Assembly: GCA_026162565.1 (NCBI GenBank)
Contig: JAOEIQ010000005.1
Coordinates: forward strand, 258,624-297,133
Length of the DNA: 38,510 nucleotides
Reading direction: 5' to 3'
From: Flavobacteriaceae bacterium NBU2973
GTDB taxonomy: Bacteria > Bacteroidota > Bacteroidia > Flavobacteriales > Flavobacteriaceae
Part shown: positions 1 to 7,877 of the stretch, piece by piece
Position numbering within the stretch: position 1 is the stretch's first letter
Layout: every line of letters begins with the position of its first letter
Made by a program: the position numbers and the translations under genes
The notes under the pieces: generated by a model
The model's input: the letters and a program-made list of their open reading frames with translations, nothing else
Told to the model about the DNA's origin: nothing
The model's database searches: none

Positions 1-181
1 TGTAGTTTTGTTTTCATAACGTAGTTTGCAATAATTTTGAAATGTTATTTTAGAGTTCTTAAAAGTAAGGTTTTTTGTACTAAAATGTAAATAATTTGTT
101 AAATACTTATTCCTCAGTCAGAATCTTTAACATATTCATAAATAAATCAATGATGACAGTGGTTTAAGCTCCTTTTAAAAC

Positions 182-210
182 AAAAAAGTCAAGACTAAAT
201 CTTGACTTTT
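182..210. terminator. Stem-loop terminator after glyS
   Basis: An 11-bp perfect stem (AAAAGTCAAGA / TCTTGACTTTT) with a 5-nt loop lies 26 bp past the glyS stop codon. The A and T runs at both edges give a U-tract whichever strand is read, so it could act bidirectionally. Upstream bases 1-181 hold no ORF or motif that I recognise. Confidence 0.75.
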
Positions 211-235
211 ATTATGCTTGAATACTAAATACGTT

Positions 236-1777
236 TCAAATAGTACTTAACCAAGATTTAAACGACACTTCTGCATCAATAATATTTTTCAATTCTGCAA
301 TTTTTACACGTTTTTGTTCCATTGTATCTCTATGCCGTATTGTAACAGTATTATCGTTAAGAGTATCATGATCTACTGTAATACAAAATGGCGTTCCTAC
401 AGCATCTTGACGTCTATAACGCTTACCAACAGCATCTTTTTCATCATAAAACACATTAAAACTCCATTTTAAATCGTCTACAATTTGTTTAGCAACTTCT
501 GGTAATCCATCTTTTTTTACTAAAGGAAAAACAGCAGCTTTTGTTGGTGCTAAAACAGCTGGTAGTTTTAAAACTGTTCTTGTTGTATTATTTTCTAACT
601 CTTCTTCAACTAAAGAATTTGAAAAAACCGCTAAAAACATGCGGTCTAAACCAATAGAGGTTTCTAAAACATATGGCGTATAACTTGCATTATCTTCATG
701 ATCAAAATATTGCAGTTTTTTTCCCGAATAGTCTTCGTGTTGTTTTAAATCGAAATCTGTACGAGAATGTATCCCTTCCAACTCTTTAAATCCAAAAGGA
801 AATTTAAACTCAATATCAGTAGCTGCATCTGCATAGTGCGCTAACTTTTCATGATCATGAAAACGATAATTATCATCTCCCATTCCAAGAGATTTATGCC
901 ATTTAAGTCTCGTTTCTTTCCAGTAATCAAACCATTCTTTTTGTGTTCCAGGTTTAATAAAGAACTGCATTTCCATCTGTTCAAACTCACGCATTCTAAA
1001 TATAAATTGTCTGGCAACAATTTCGTTTCTAAAGGCTTTACCTGTTTGAGCGATTCCAAACGGAATTTTCATCCGTCCAGTTTTCTGAACATTTAAAAAA
1101 TTTACAAAAATTCCTTGTGCAGTTTCGGGACGCAGATATAAATCCATAGCACTTTCAGCTGAAGCTCCTAGCTTGGTATCAAACATTAAATTAAATTGTT
1201 TAACATCTGTCCAATTTTTACTACCACTTAAAGGATCAGCAATTTCCAACTCTTCGATTAAGGCTTTAACATCTGCCAAATCTTCATTTTCCAGAGATTT
1301 ACCAAGACGTTTTAAAATAGTATCTATTTTTTCTTGATATGCTAAAACCCTACCATTTGTTGATAAAAATTCTTCTTTATTGAAAGCTTCTCCAAAACGT
1401 TTTTCTGCTTTAATTACTTCTTTATCTATCTTATTTTCAATTTTAGCACAATAGTCTTCTATTAAAACATCGGCACGATAGCGTTTTTTTGAGTCTTTAT
1501 TATCTATTAATGGGTCGCTAAAAGCATCTACATGACCCGAAGCTTTCCAGGTAGTTGGATGCATAAAAATCGCAGCATCAATACCAACAATATTATCATG
1601 CATTTGTACCATGGCTTTCCACCAATAGTCACGAATATTCTTTTTTAGTTCTACTCCATTTTGAGCATAATCATATACTGCGCTTAATCCATCATAAATC
1701 TCACTACTCTGGAATACGTAACCATACTCTTTAGCATGAGAGATTACCTTTTTAAATTGATCGTCTTGTTTTATCAT
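236..1777 (-). CDS. glyS: Glycyl-tRNA synthetase, class II single-chain type
   Basis: Charges tRNA-Gly with glycine in the cytoplasm. The 513-residue protein is of the homodimeric (alpha2, eukaryote/archaeon-like) type rather than the alpha2beta2 type. Class II signatures are visible: RPETAQGIF near residues 216-224, motif 2 with FRNE near 249-252, and motif 3 GLDRMFLAVF near the end of the catalytic domain, followed by a C-terminal anticodon-binding domain starting around KLPAVLAPTKAAVFPL. I chose the ATG at 1777 because the upstream in-frame GTG at 1798 would add an unconserved MVFYFCS leader and would lie in the terminator of the upstream gene. Both the length and the start MIKQDDQFKK fit flavobacterial homologues. 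Identity is certain; only the exact start is open. Confidence 0.96.
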   Translation of the reverse strand: MIKQDDQFKKVISHAKEYGYVFQSSEIYDGLSAVYDYAQNGVELKKNIRDYWWKAMVQMHDNIVGIDAAIFMHPTTWKASGHVDAFSDPLIDNKDSKKRYRADVLIEDYCAKIENKIDKEVIKAEKRFGEAFNKEEFLSTNGRVLAYQEKIDTILKRLGKSLENEDLADVKALIEELEIADPLSGSKNWTDVKQFNLMFDTKLGASAESAMDLYLRPETAQGIFVNFLNVQKTGRMKIPFGIAQTGKAFRNEIVARQFIFRMREFEQMEMQFFIKPGTQKEWFDYWKETRLKWHKSLGMGDDNYRFHDHEKLAHYADAATDIEFKFPFGFKELEGIHSRTDFDLKQHEDYSGKKLQYFDHEDNASYTPYVLETSIGLDRMFLAVFSNSLVEEELENNTTRTVLKLPAVLAPTKAAVFPLVKKDGLPEVAKQIVDDLKWSFNVFYDEKDAVGKRYRRQDAVGTPFCITVDHDTLNDNTVTIRHRDTMEQKRVKIAELKNIIDAEVSFKSWLSTI

Positions 1778-1782
1778 GCTGC

Positions 1783-1818
1783 AAAAATAAAAAACCACTC
1801 CAAACTAATGGAATGGTT
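1783..1818 (-). terminator. Terminator of the coiled-coil membrane protein gene
   Basis: Read on the minus strand, AACCATTCCA pairs with TGGAGTGGTT (10 bp with one G-U, 6-nt loop) and is followed directly by a run of Ts. It lies 27 bp past the stop of the gene ending at 1845 and directly in front of glyS, so it separates the two transcripts. The T-run also forms a TATTTTTG sequence five bases before the glyS ATG. Confidence 0.75.
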
Positions 1819-1844
1819 TCTCAATAATTATTAGTTAGTTATAA

Positions 1845-2723
1845 TTATTTAAGTAAAATTTTAGTACCACCTACTTTTATTCCTTCATGGAATACATTAA
1901 TATAGTACAGCCCTTTTTTAAAGGCCGATTTATTTTTTATTAAACTTGTTACATCTAAAGCTTGATGTTTGTAATTAATAACCTTTTTAAAACTATAGAT
2001 TAGAGACATATTACCAAAATTAACAGCTCCTTTATCTGCTACTATATTGGCATCAGGACCGATAACTTGAATATAAAATAATTGTTTTCCAGAATCTATA
2101 TTTAGATTTTTATCTAGTGAAAAATTAACTTCTATTATTTTAGCTTTAGAGGCTTTTTTGGTAATCGATTTTTTTCCTAAAAAAGAAGCAGTCATAGCAT
2201 TTGCTTTAAGAGAATTGGTTTTAACAATCTCTTTCTTATTCAGAGTTCTTTTAAGCTTTGAGGTTTCATCTAATAATTTTTTATTTTCAACCTTCTGATT
2301 AACTAACTCTTCATTAACTTTAGATTTTTCTTCAAGTAAGTCATTGTTAATTTTTTCGAGTGAATCGTTTTCAGTTACTAAAGTTTCATTTATACTAGAA
2401 ATAACATCTGCTTTTTTCTTATACTTTGGAATAGATGCTAATTCAGATTTTAGATTATTAACTATTGAAACGGTTTCTTCTATACTATCCTTAACTTCAA
2501 GATATTCGGTGGTTAGATTTTCATTGGTAGATTTTACCTCATCAAACTTGTTTATCATAACCGATAATTCATTTTCAAGCACTTGATTTTCTTTCTCTAA
2601 CAGAGATTGGTGAGATTGAAGTTTATTAATACTAACAAAACCATAAACTGCTAAAGATAAAGCAGTAACGATTATTGCGCTATTAATTAACCTATTCCAT
2701 AGAGGTTTAGGGTTAACTATCAT
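1845..2723 (-). CDS. Membrane-anchored coiled-coil protein, unknown function
   Basis: A 292-residue protein with one N-terminal membrane segment (about residues 14-31). A long Glu/Lys/Asn-rich heptad-like coiled coil runs to roughly residue 165, a basic linker (KKSITKKASKAK) follows, and the protein ends in a compact beta-rich C-terminal domain of about 100 residues (IIEVNFSLDKNLNI... to the end). The topology suggests a short cytoplasmic N-terminus and a periplasmic coiled coil carrying a folded head. Such proteins are common and unnamed in Flavobacteriia, sometimes auto-labelled as chromosome partitioning proteins because of the coiled coil; nothing here supports that label. It stands alone, divergent from the ComF gene and insulated from glyS by a terminator. 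Confidence 0.85.
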   Translation of the reverse strand: MIVNPKPLWNRLINSAIIVTALSLAVYGFVSINKLQSHQSLLEKENQVLENELSVMINKFDEVKSTNENLTTEYLEVKDSIEETVSIVNNLKSELASIPKYKKKADVISSINETLVTENDSLEKINNDLLEEKSKVNEELVNQKVENKKLLDETSKLKRTLNKKEIVKTNSLKANAMTASFLGKKSITKKASKAKIIEVNFSLDKNLNIDSGKQLFYIQVIGPDANIVADKGAVNFGNMSLIYSFKKVINYKHQALDVTSLIKNKSAFKKGLYYINVFHEGIKVGGTKILLK

Positions 2724-2808
2724 CTTAATTGAGGGAATTAAGTATTATTTATTAATTTTAAAACGAAGCTATTGATTATCTTAACGTTAATTAATTTTTA
2801 TCGACCAA

Positions 2809-3486
2809 ATGATAAAAAACTTGTTAAACTTATTGTTCCCTAAAGTATGTAATGCTTGTTCAAATATCTTGCTAGATAATGAATTTCATATTTGTACTAC
2901 GTGTAGACATAATTTACCTGTAACTGATTTTCATTTTAATAATCCTGAATTTGTTAAAAAGTTATTTTATGGAAATCTTAAATTAGAAAATGCAACAGCT
3001 CTATTAAGATTTCAGAAAAAAGGGATTACACAACACTTAATGCATAATTTAAAATATAGAGGACAAGAACATATTGGTTCGGTTTTAGGAAAATGGCTTG
3101 GAAATGAATTGAATACTATTGAATCCTACAAAGACATTGATGTCGTCGTTCCAGTACCACTTCATAAATCAAAATTAAGAAAACGAGGGTACAACCAAGT
3201 AACAAAATTTGGTCAAGAAATTGCTTTTGCTTTTAAAGTTGATTATAATGATACGACTCTTATAAAAACACGTTCGCTAAAAACACAAGTATTTAAAAAA
3301 CGATTAGCAAGATGGTCTGCAATTGACGCAGTATTTGACATATCAGATAGTCAATCACTACAAAACAAACACATATTATTGGTAGACGATATTATTACAA
3401 CTGGAGCTACAATAGAGGCTTGTGCAAACCAGCTTAATAAAATTCCTAATATAAAGTTAAGTATAGCTGCAATGGCAATTGCATAA
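2809..3486 (+). CDS. ComF-family phosphoribosyltransferase-like protein
   Basis: A 225-residue protein with the two ComF hallmarks. An N-terminal four-cysteine zinc site (C14-x2-C17 ... C29-x2-C32) is followed by a type I phosphoribosyltransferase fold carrying the PRPP loop ILLVDDIITTGAT near residues 189-201 and the upstream segment VVPVPLHKSKLRKRGYNQ. In competent bacteria ComF helps bring single-stranded DNA into the cytoplasm with the ComFA/PriA machinery; in other bacteria the role (GntX-like) is unclear. The length is typical. It is a single gene, with no competence genes next to it in this window. The family call is secure, but a competence role is inference only. Confidence 0.93.
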   Translation: MIKNLLNLLFPKVCNACSNILLDNEFHICTTCRHNLPVTDFHFNNPEFVKKLFYGNLKLENATALLRFQKKGITQHLMHNLKYRGQEHIGSVLGKWLGNELNTIESYKDIDVVVPVPLHKSKLRKRGYNQVTKFGQEIAFAFKVDYNDTTLIKTRSLKTQVFKKRLARWSAIDAVFDISDSQSLQNKHILLVDDIITTGATIEACANQLNKIPNIKLSIAAMAIA

Positions 3487-3544
3487 TTACATTTGTATTA
3501 GTTATTAAATTAGTTGTTACTTTGTGTAAAATTTTGAGTCTTTA

Positions 3545-5149
3545 ATGAGAAAACTACTCCTAAACTTTTTATTGTTTTTATCTATTAGTACATTGCTTGT
3601 AAATTGTGCTAATAGAGGAAGACCTTCTGGAGGAGATAAAGATATTACTCCACCAGAAATTACTAAATCTGAACCTGAAAACTTTTCATTAAATTTCAAA
3701 GAAAAAGAAATTAAAATACGGTTTAATGAGTATATCAAAATTAAAAATTTACAAAAGCAACTCATTATTTCTCCTCCAATGGATCCTGAACCTTTTATTA
3801 GTCCTCAAGGATCTGCAAGCAAAGACATTACTATAAAAATATACGACACCCTTCTGCCAAATACTACTTATGCTTTTAATTTTGGTGAAAGTATTGTAGA
3901 TAATAATGAAGAAAACCCTTATCCTTTTTATAAATATGTTTTTTCAACAGGAAATTATATTGACTCTTTAAGTTTAAAAGGAAGAGTTGTTGATGCAACT
4001 AACAGAAAAGCAGACGAGTTTATTTCTGTAATGCTGTATGAGATTGATTCTACTTTTACAGATTCTATTATTTATAAAAAACGACCAAAATACATTACTA
4101 ATACATTAGATAGTACAACTAACTTTCAACTTGATAATTTAAAAGCCGGAAAGTATTTATTGATTGCTTTAAAAGATAAAAACAGTAACTACACCTTTCA
4201 ACAAAAAGAAGATAAAATTGGGTTCTTAAAGAGTTATGTATCTATTCCAAACGATACTATTTATGAGTTAAAATTATTTAATGAAGATATTGACTTTAGG
4301 GCTACTAGACCTAGACAAATATCTGGGCAGAAAATAGCTTTTGGTTATGAAGGCGATAACAAAGAGATGGTAATTAATTTAATTTCTGATGTACCTTCAA
4401 ACTTTACAAATAGAATTACTAAAGAAAAAGATAAGGACTCCCTTAACTATTGGTTTAAACCAAAATTAGAAGTTGACTCACTGTTATTTTTAGTAGGTAG
4501 AAATAAGGAATTAGATACAGTTACTGTGCGAATAAGAGATATGGAAAAAGATAGTTTAGTAATTACTTCTGAACCTAGAGGTAGCATTAACTTTAATCAA
4601 GATTTTTCTGTTCAGGGGTCGATTCCGTTTACTTCAATATCCAAAGAAAAAATCACGATTCTTGATAAAGACTCCACACAAGTAGCATTCACAACAAAGT
4701 TAGATTCATTGAATAACCGTTATAATTTTCAGTTTGAGAAAAGCGAAAGTAATTCCTATAAAATACAAATGCTTCCAGAAGCCTTTACGGACTTTTTTGG
4801 TAATAAAAACGATACTTTAAATTTTAATATTCGTACTAAAGCAAAACTAGATTATGGGAATGTTAGAGTGTCTCTAAAAAATGTTACCTATCCAGCAATT
4901 GTTCAATTGACAGATGATAAAGGAAATGTAAAAGTAGAGTTATATGCTAAAGACCCTAAACCTATAGACTTTTTTGATGTGGATCCAGGACAATACTTTT
5001 TAAGGGTTGTAATAGATAGTAATGAAAATGGACAATACGATACAGGAAATTATTTACTAAAAATTCAACCTGAACGCGTGAGTCATTTTCCTAAAACTTT
5101 AGATGTAAGATCTGGTTTTGATGAAATAATAGAGTTTATATTAGAGTAA
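3545..5149 (+). CDS. Ig-like domain lipoprotein (Big_5/SbsA-like)
   Basis: A 534-residue envelope protein. The lipobox LLVNC puts the lipidated cysteine at residue 21, followed by a Gly/Pro-rich tether (ANRGRPSGGDKDITPP). The segment after it (ITKSEPENFSLNFKEKEIKIRFNEYI) is the characteristic opening of bacterial Ig-like domains of the SbsA/Big_5 type. Further beta-sandwich repeats follow, among them a carboxypeptidase-regulatory-like stretch (LKGRVVDATNRKADEF...) around residues 140-240. It is probably an outer-membrane lipoprotein with a structural role; such proteins are widespread in Flavobacteriia and have no assigned function. Its stop codon overlaps the end of the convergent nitrilase gene by 14 bp. 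Confidence 0.88.
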   Translation: MRKLLLNFLLFLSISTLLVNCANRGRPSGGDKDITPPEITKSEPENFSLNFKEKEIKIRFNEYIKIKNLQKQLIISPPMDPEPFISPQGSASKDITIKIYDTLLPNTTYAFNFGESIVDNNEENPYPFYKYVFSTGNYIDSLSLKGRVVDATNRKADEFISVMLYEIDSTFTDSIIYKKRPKYITNTLDSTTNFQLDNLKAGKYLLIALKDKNSNYTFQQKEDKIGFLKSYVSIPNDTIYELKLFNEDIDFRATRPRQISGQKIAFGYEGDNKEMVINLISDVPSNFTNRITKEKDKDSLNYWFKPKLEVDSLLFLVGRNKELDTVTVRIRDMEKDSLVITSEPRGSINFNQDFSVQGSIPFTSISKEKITILDKDSTQVAFTTKLDSLNNRYNFQFEKSESNSYKIQMLPEAFTDFFGNKNDTLNFNIRTKAKLDYGNVRVSLKNVTYPAIVQLTDDKGNVKVELYAKDPKPIDFFDVDPGQYFLRVVIDSNENGQYDTGNYLLKIQPERVSHFPKTLDVRSGFDEIIEFILE

Positions 5150-5915
5150 ACCGATCTCTATCATTTAAAAACTGAAGCTTTTCTCTGTATTTATTTTGAT
5201 GTTTTTTAGAAAGTGTTACTGTAGATATACCTTCTTTAAAAGATTTTAAGTCTGTGAGTGGATTTCCTAAACAATCATACACTACCGAATGCCCAGGATA
5301 TTCATAATTATTAGCATCAAATCCAACACGATTCACACCAATTGTATAACTCATATTTTCTATTGCACGAGCTTTTAATAAAGCATCCCAAGCAGAGATT
5401 CTTGGTTTTGGCCAATTGGCTACATAAAACAATAAGTCATAATCTTCTACATTACGAGCAAAAACAGGAAAGCGTAAGTCGTAACAGATTTGCGGACATA
5501 TTTTCCATCCTTTGTAGAAAAAAATAACTTTCTCACTTCCTGCCTTATATACTTTATCTTCACCTGCTAAAGTGAAAGTATGACGTTTATTATAATACAC
5601 AACATCTCCATTAGGCTCAACAAAACATAAGCGATTCAAGTAACTTCCATCTTCTTTTATAATCAGACTTCCAGTAATAGCTGCATTAGTGTCTTTGGCT
5701 AGCGCTTTCATCCACTTTACACTTTCACCATTCATAGGTTCTGATAAACTTTCTGGATTCATAGTAAAACCAGTAGTAAACATTTCTGGTAAAAGAATAA
5801 TGTCTGTTGGTGTTTTTATGGTCTTAATCTTTTTTTCAAAATTTAATCTGTTTTGAACTGGGTTTTCCCAAGACAAATTTGACTGAATCAGAGTTACTGT
5901 TAGTTCGTTTTGCAT
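5136..5915 (-). CDS. Nitrilase-superfamily amidase, omega-amidase-like (YafV/Nit2 type)
   Basis: A 259-residue carbon-nitrogen hydrolase with the complete catalytic triad: E44 in LLPEMFTTGF, K110 in YYNKRH and the nucleophile C144 in ICPQICYDLRFP. The motif spacing and HTFTLAGE match the omega-amidase (alpha-ketoglutaramate amidase) subgroup. The expected reaction is hydrolysis of 2-oxoglutaramate or 2-oxosuccinamate to the oxo-acid and ammonia. The start is the ATG at 5915; the longer frame to 5948 adds only MAVPKSLYFYS, with no family similarity. The next minus-strand enzyme (6648-7790) is a glutamine/methionine-type aminotransferase that would produce its substrate, which supports the assignment. 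The substrate is inferred from family and context. Confidence 0.9.
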   Translation of the reverse strand: MQNELTVTLIQSNLSWENPVQNRLNFEKKIKTIKTPTDIILLPEMFTTGFTMNPESLSEPMNGESVKWMKALAKDTNAAITGSLIIKEDGSYLNRLCFVEPNGDVVYYNKRHTFTLAGEDKVYKAGSEKVIFFYKGWKICPQICYDLRFPVFARNVEDYDLLFYVANWPKPRISAWDALLKARAIENMSYTIGVNRVGFDANNYEYPGHSVVYDCLGNPLTDLKSFKEGISTVTLSKKHQNKYREKLQFLNDRDRFTLI

Positions 5916-6035
5916 ACTATAAAAATACAAACTTTTTGGCACAGCCAAAGTGTAAAATAAGCCAAGATTTGTTACTAATTTAAAAAGCCGTTTTTAATAG
6001 ATGCTTTTTTGATTAACGTGAAAGAATACAATTAA

Positions 6036-6072
6036 AAAATCCAGATTTCTATATTAGAAAGTCTGGATTTTA
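6036..6072 (-). terminator. Hairpin terminator after the Lys-rich secreted protein gene
   Basis: On the minus strand, AAATCCAGACTTTCT pairs with AGAAATCTGGATTT (14 bp with one bulged base) and is followed by TTTTTTAAT. It lies 27 bp after the stop codon at 6099. Confidence 0.8.
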
Positions 6073-6098
6073 CAGTAAGTGTCAAATCTAAAAAATGT

Positions 6099-6596
6099 TT
6101 ACGCACGCTTCATTTGCTTTTCTGCTTTAGAAACTTTAGCATTTAATTTTTCTATTTTTTCTAGCCATTTGTTCTCATCTTGAGGAGATAGTTTACCTTT
6201 CTTTTTTAATCTATCGTACTTTTTTTGAGAGTTCTCCAGTTTAGCACTTAACTTATTATAGTTTTTTTGTGCCTTTTGCTTCTTTTTTAAAGCTTTTTCA
6301 GCTCTTTTTTGAGCTTTTTCTGCCTTTTTATGCTTCTTTTCTAACTTTTTTTGAGCTTTTTCCGTTTTTCTTTCTTCCTTTTCTTTCTTCTCTTTCAGGT
6401 CTACTGCTTCTGCATTGGCTTTTAATTTAGAAAGTAATGCTTTACGCTCCTCTACAGTAAAGGTTTCTGTTACGTCTTTATCTTCTAGAAATATTTTTCC
6501 TTTTTTTATCTCGTAAGTCTTACCATCTTTTATGATTTCTTGAGCATGAATAGATAGACTGAATAAAAGGACAAGTGTTGTTATAAAAAATCTCAT
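6099..6596 (-). CDS. Secreted Lys/Glu-rich coiled-coil protein
   Basis: A 165-residue protein with a clear signal peptide (MRFFITTLVLLFSLSIHAQ, cleavage near residue 19). A short globular segment of about 30 residues (EIIKDGKTYEIKKGKIFLEDKDVTE) follows, then an extremely basic, charged helix rich in KKxEKAxK repeats (about residues 65-160). It is exported to the periplasm or beyond. No enzyme motif is present. The low-complexity helix could bind anionic polymers, but that is a guess. It is monocistronic, with its own terminator. Confidence 0.85.
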   Translation of the reverse strand: MRFFITTLVLLFSLSIHAQEIIKDGKTYEIKKGKIFLEDKDVTETFTVEERKALLSKLKANAEAVDLKEKKEKEERKTEKAQKKLEKKHKKAEKAQKRAEKALKKKQKAQKNYNKLSAKLENSQKKYDRLKKKGKLSPQDENKWLEKIEKLNAKVSKAEKQMKRA

Positions 6597-6647
6597 TATA
6601 GTAATTTATAGTTATACTAATGAGACTCCAAAATAACAAAAAAGTCA

Positions 6648-7790
6648 CTATACCTTGTTTAAAATTTCAGCAGCTTGTTTTAAGGTGTCATCAGTTTTAG
6701 CAAAACAAAAACGAAGAACTTTATAATCCTGATTATTATCATTAAAAACTGACATAGGAATTGAAGCAATTTTATTTTCAACAGTTAATCGCTCGGCAAA
6801 CTTTAGATCATTCTCTGTAGTAATATCTTCATAATTTAAAACCTGAAAATAGGTGCCTTGAGATGGTTTAAAGTTAAAGCGTGAATCTTTTATAAGATTT
6901 AAAAACAAATCGCGTTTCTGTTGAAAAAAATCTGGCAAAGAATTGTAGTGCTCTTCTTCATTTAAATAATCCGCTAGTGCAATCTGTGCTGGATGGTTTA
7001 CAGAAAACACATTAAACTGGTGTACTTTTCTAAACTCTTCCATTAACACTTTAGGCGCACAACAATAGCCCAATTTCCATCCTGTATTATGAAATGTTTT
7101 ACCAAATGAAGCTGTTATAAAACTTCGTGATTTTAAGCCATGAAATAAGCAAACACTTTGATGCTTTTCTCCATCAAAAACAATATGCTCATACACCTCA
7201 TCACTTAACACAATAATATCTGTTCCTTCTGTTATTTTCTGAAGCTCTAACATATCTGCCTCAGAGAAAATAGTCCCTGAAGGGTTTTGAGGTGAATTGA
7301 TTATAATCATCTTGGTTTTAGAAGTAATTTTCTGTTTTACCGCTTCCCAATCCACATTATAATTTGGTGCTTTTAATTGTATAGAAATGGTTTTTCCTCC
7401 ATTAATTTCAATTGCTGGTTCATAACAATCGTAAGCTGGTCTAAAAATAATGACCTCATCATCTTGCCTAATTAAAGCAGATATAATAGTATATATTGCT
7501 TGGGTTGCTCCGGCGGTAACAGTGATTTCAGATTCTGGATGATAACTTGAATTATATAAATTCTCAAATTTTTTAGAAATAGCATTTCGTAACACTAAAC
7601 TTCCTGGCATTGGAGCATATTGATTGTAGCCAGAATTCATAGCCTTACTCACTAAATCAATTAGCTTCTGATCGCTCTTAAAATTCGGAAACCCTTGCGA
7701 TAAATTAATTGCTTGATGCTTATTTGCCAAAGCACTCATTACTGAAAAAATGGTTGTGCCAATATTTGGTAATTTCGATTGATGTTGCAT
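6648..7790 (-). CDS. PLP-dependent aminotransferase, methionine/glutamine-phenylpyruvate type
   Basis: A 380-residue fold-type I, class I/II aminotransferase. Visible landmarks are the N-terminal LSQGFPNF motif, the cofactor-contacting NSPQNPSGT (165-173), SDEVYEH (196-202), the Schiff-base lysine K231 in SFGKTFHNTGWKLGY and the substrate-carboxylate arginine in VLRFCFAK near residue 365. The LSQGFPNF and YNQYAPMPG signatures place it with YbdL/kynurenine aminotransferase/glutamine transaminase K-like enzymes, which transaminate methionine, its 2-oxo acid and aromatic acids, often with glutamine as donor. The nearby omega-amidase gene (5136-5915, same strand) would remove the 2-oxoglutaramate product. 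The exact amino acid preference cannot be read from the sequence. Confidence 0.93.
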   Translation of the reverse strand: MQHQSKLPNIGTTIFSVMSALANKHQAINLSQGFPNFKSDQKLIDLVSKAMNSGYNQYAPMPGSLVLRNAISKKFENLYNSSYHPESEITVTAGATQAIYTIISALIRQDDEVIIFRPAYDCYEPAIEINGGKTISIQLKAPNYNVDWEAVKQKITSKTKMIIINSPQNPSGTIFSEADMLELQKITEGTDIIVLSDEVYEHIVFDGEKHQSVCLFHGLKSRSFITASFGKTFHNTGWKLGYCCAPKVLMEEFRKVHQFNVFSVNHPAQIALADYLNEEEHYNSLPDFFQQKRDLFLNLIKDSRFNFKPSQGTYFQVLNYEDITTENDLKFAERLTVENKIASIPMSVFNDNNQDYKVLRFCFAKTDDTLKQAAEILNKV

Positions 7791-7847
7791 GCTATAAATA
7801 TAGTTAGTTAGACTGATATTATTAACAAATAAGTCTTCAGAACTTAT

Positions 7848-7855
7848 TATATTTG
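7848..7855 (+). promoter_or_regulatory. Bacteroidota -7 promoter element for the S46 peptidase gene
   Basis: TATATTTG matches the Bacteroidota -7 consensus TAnnTTTG exactly and lies 22 bp before the ATG. No clear TTG is seen at the -33 spacing, so the call rests on one box. Confidence 0.45.
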
Positions 7856-7877
7856 AATCTATTCAAAACACATTATA

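Noticed and set aside
1783..1790. TATTTTTG five bases before the glyS ATG as a promoter
   Set aside because: It is part of the T-run of the preceding terminator, no TTG lies at the right distance, and it would start transcription at or inside the ATG.
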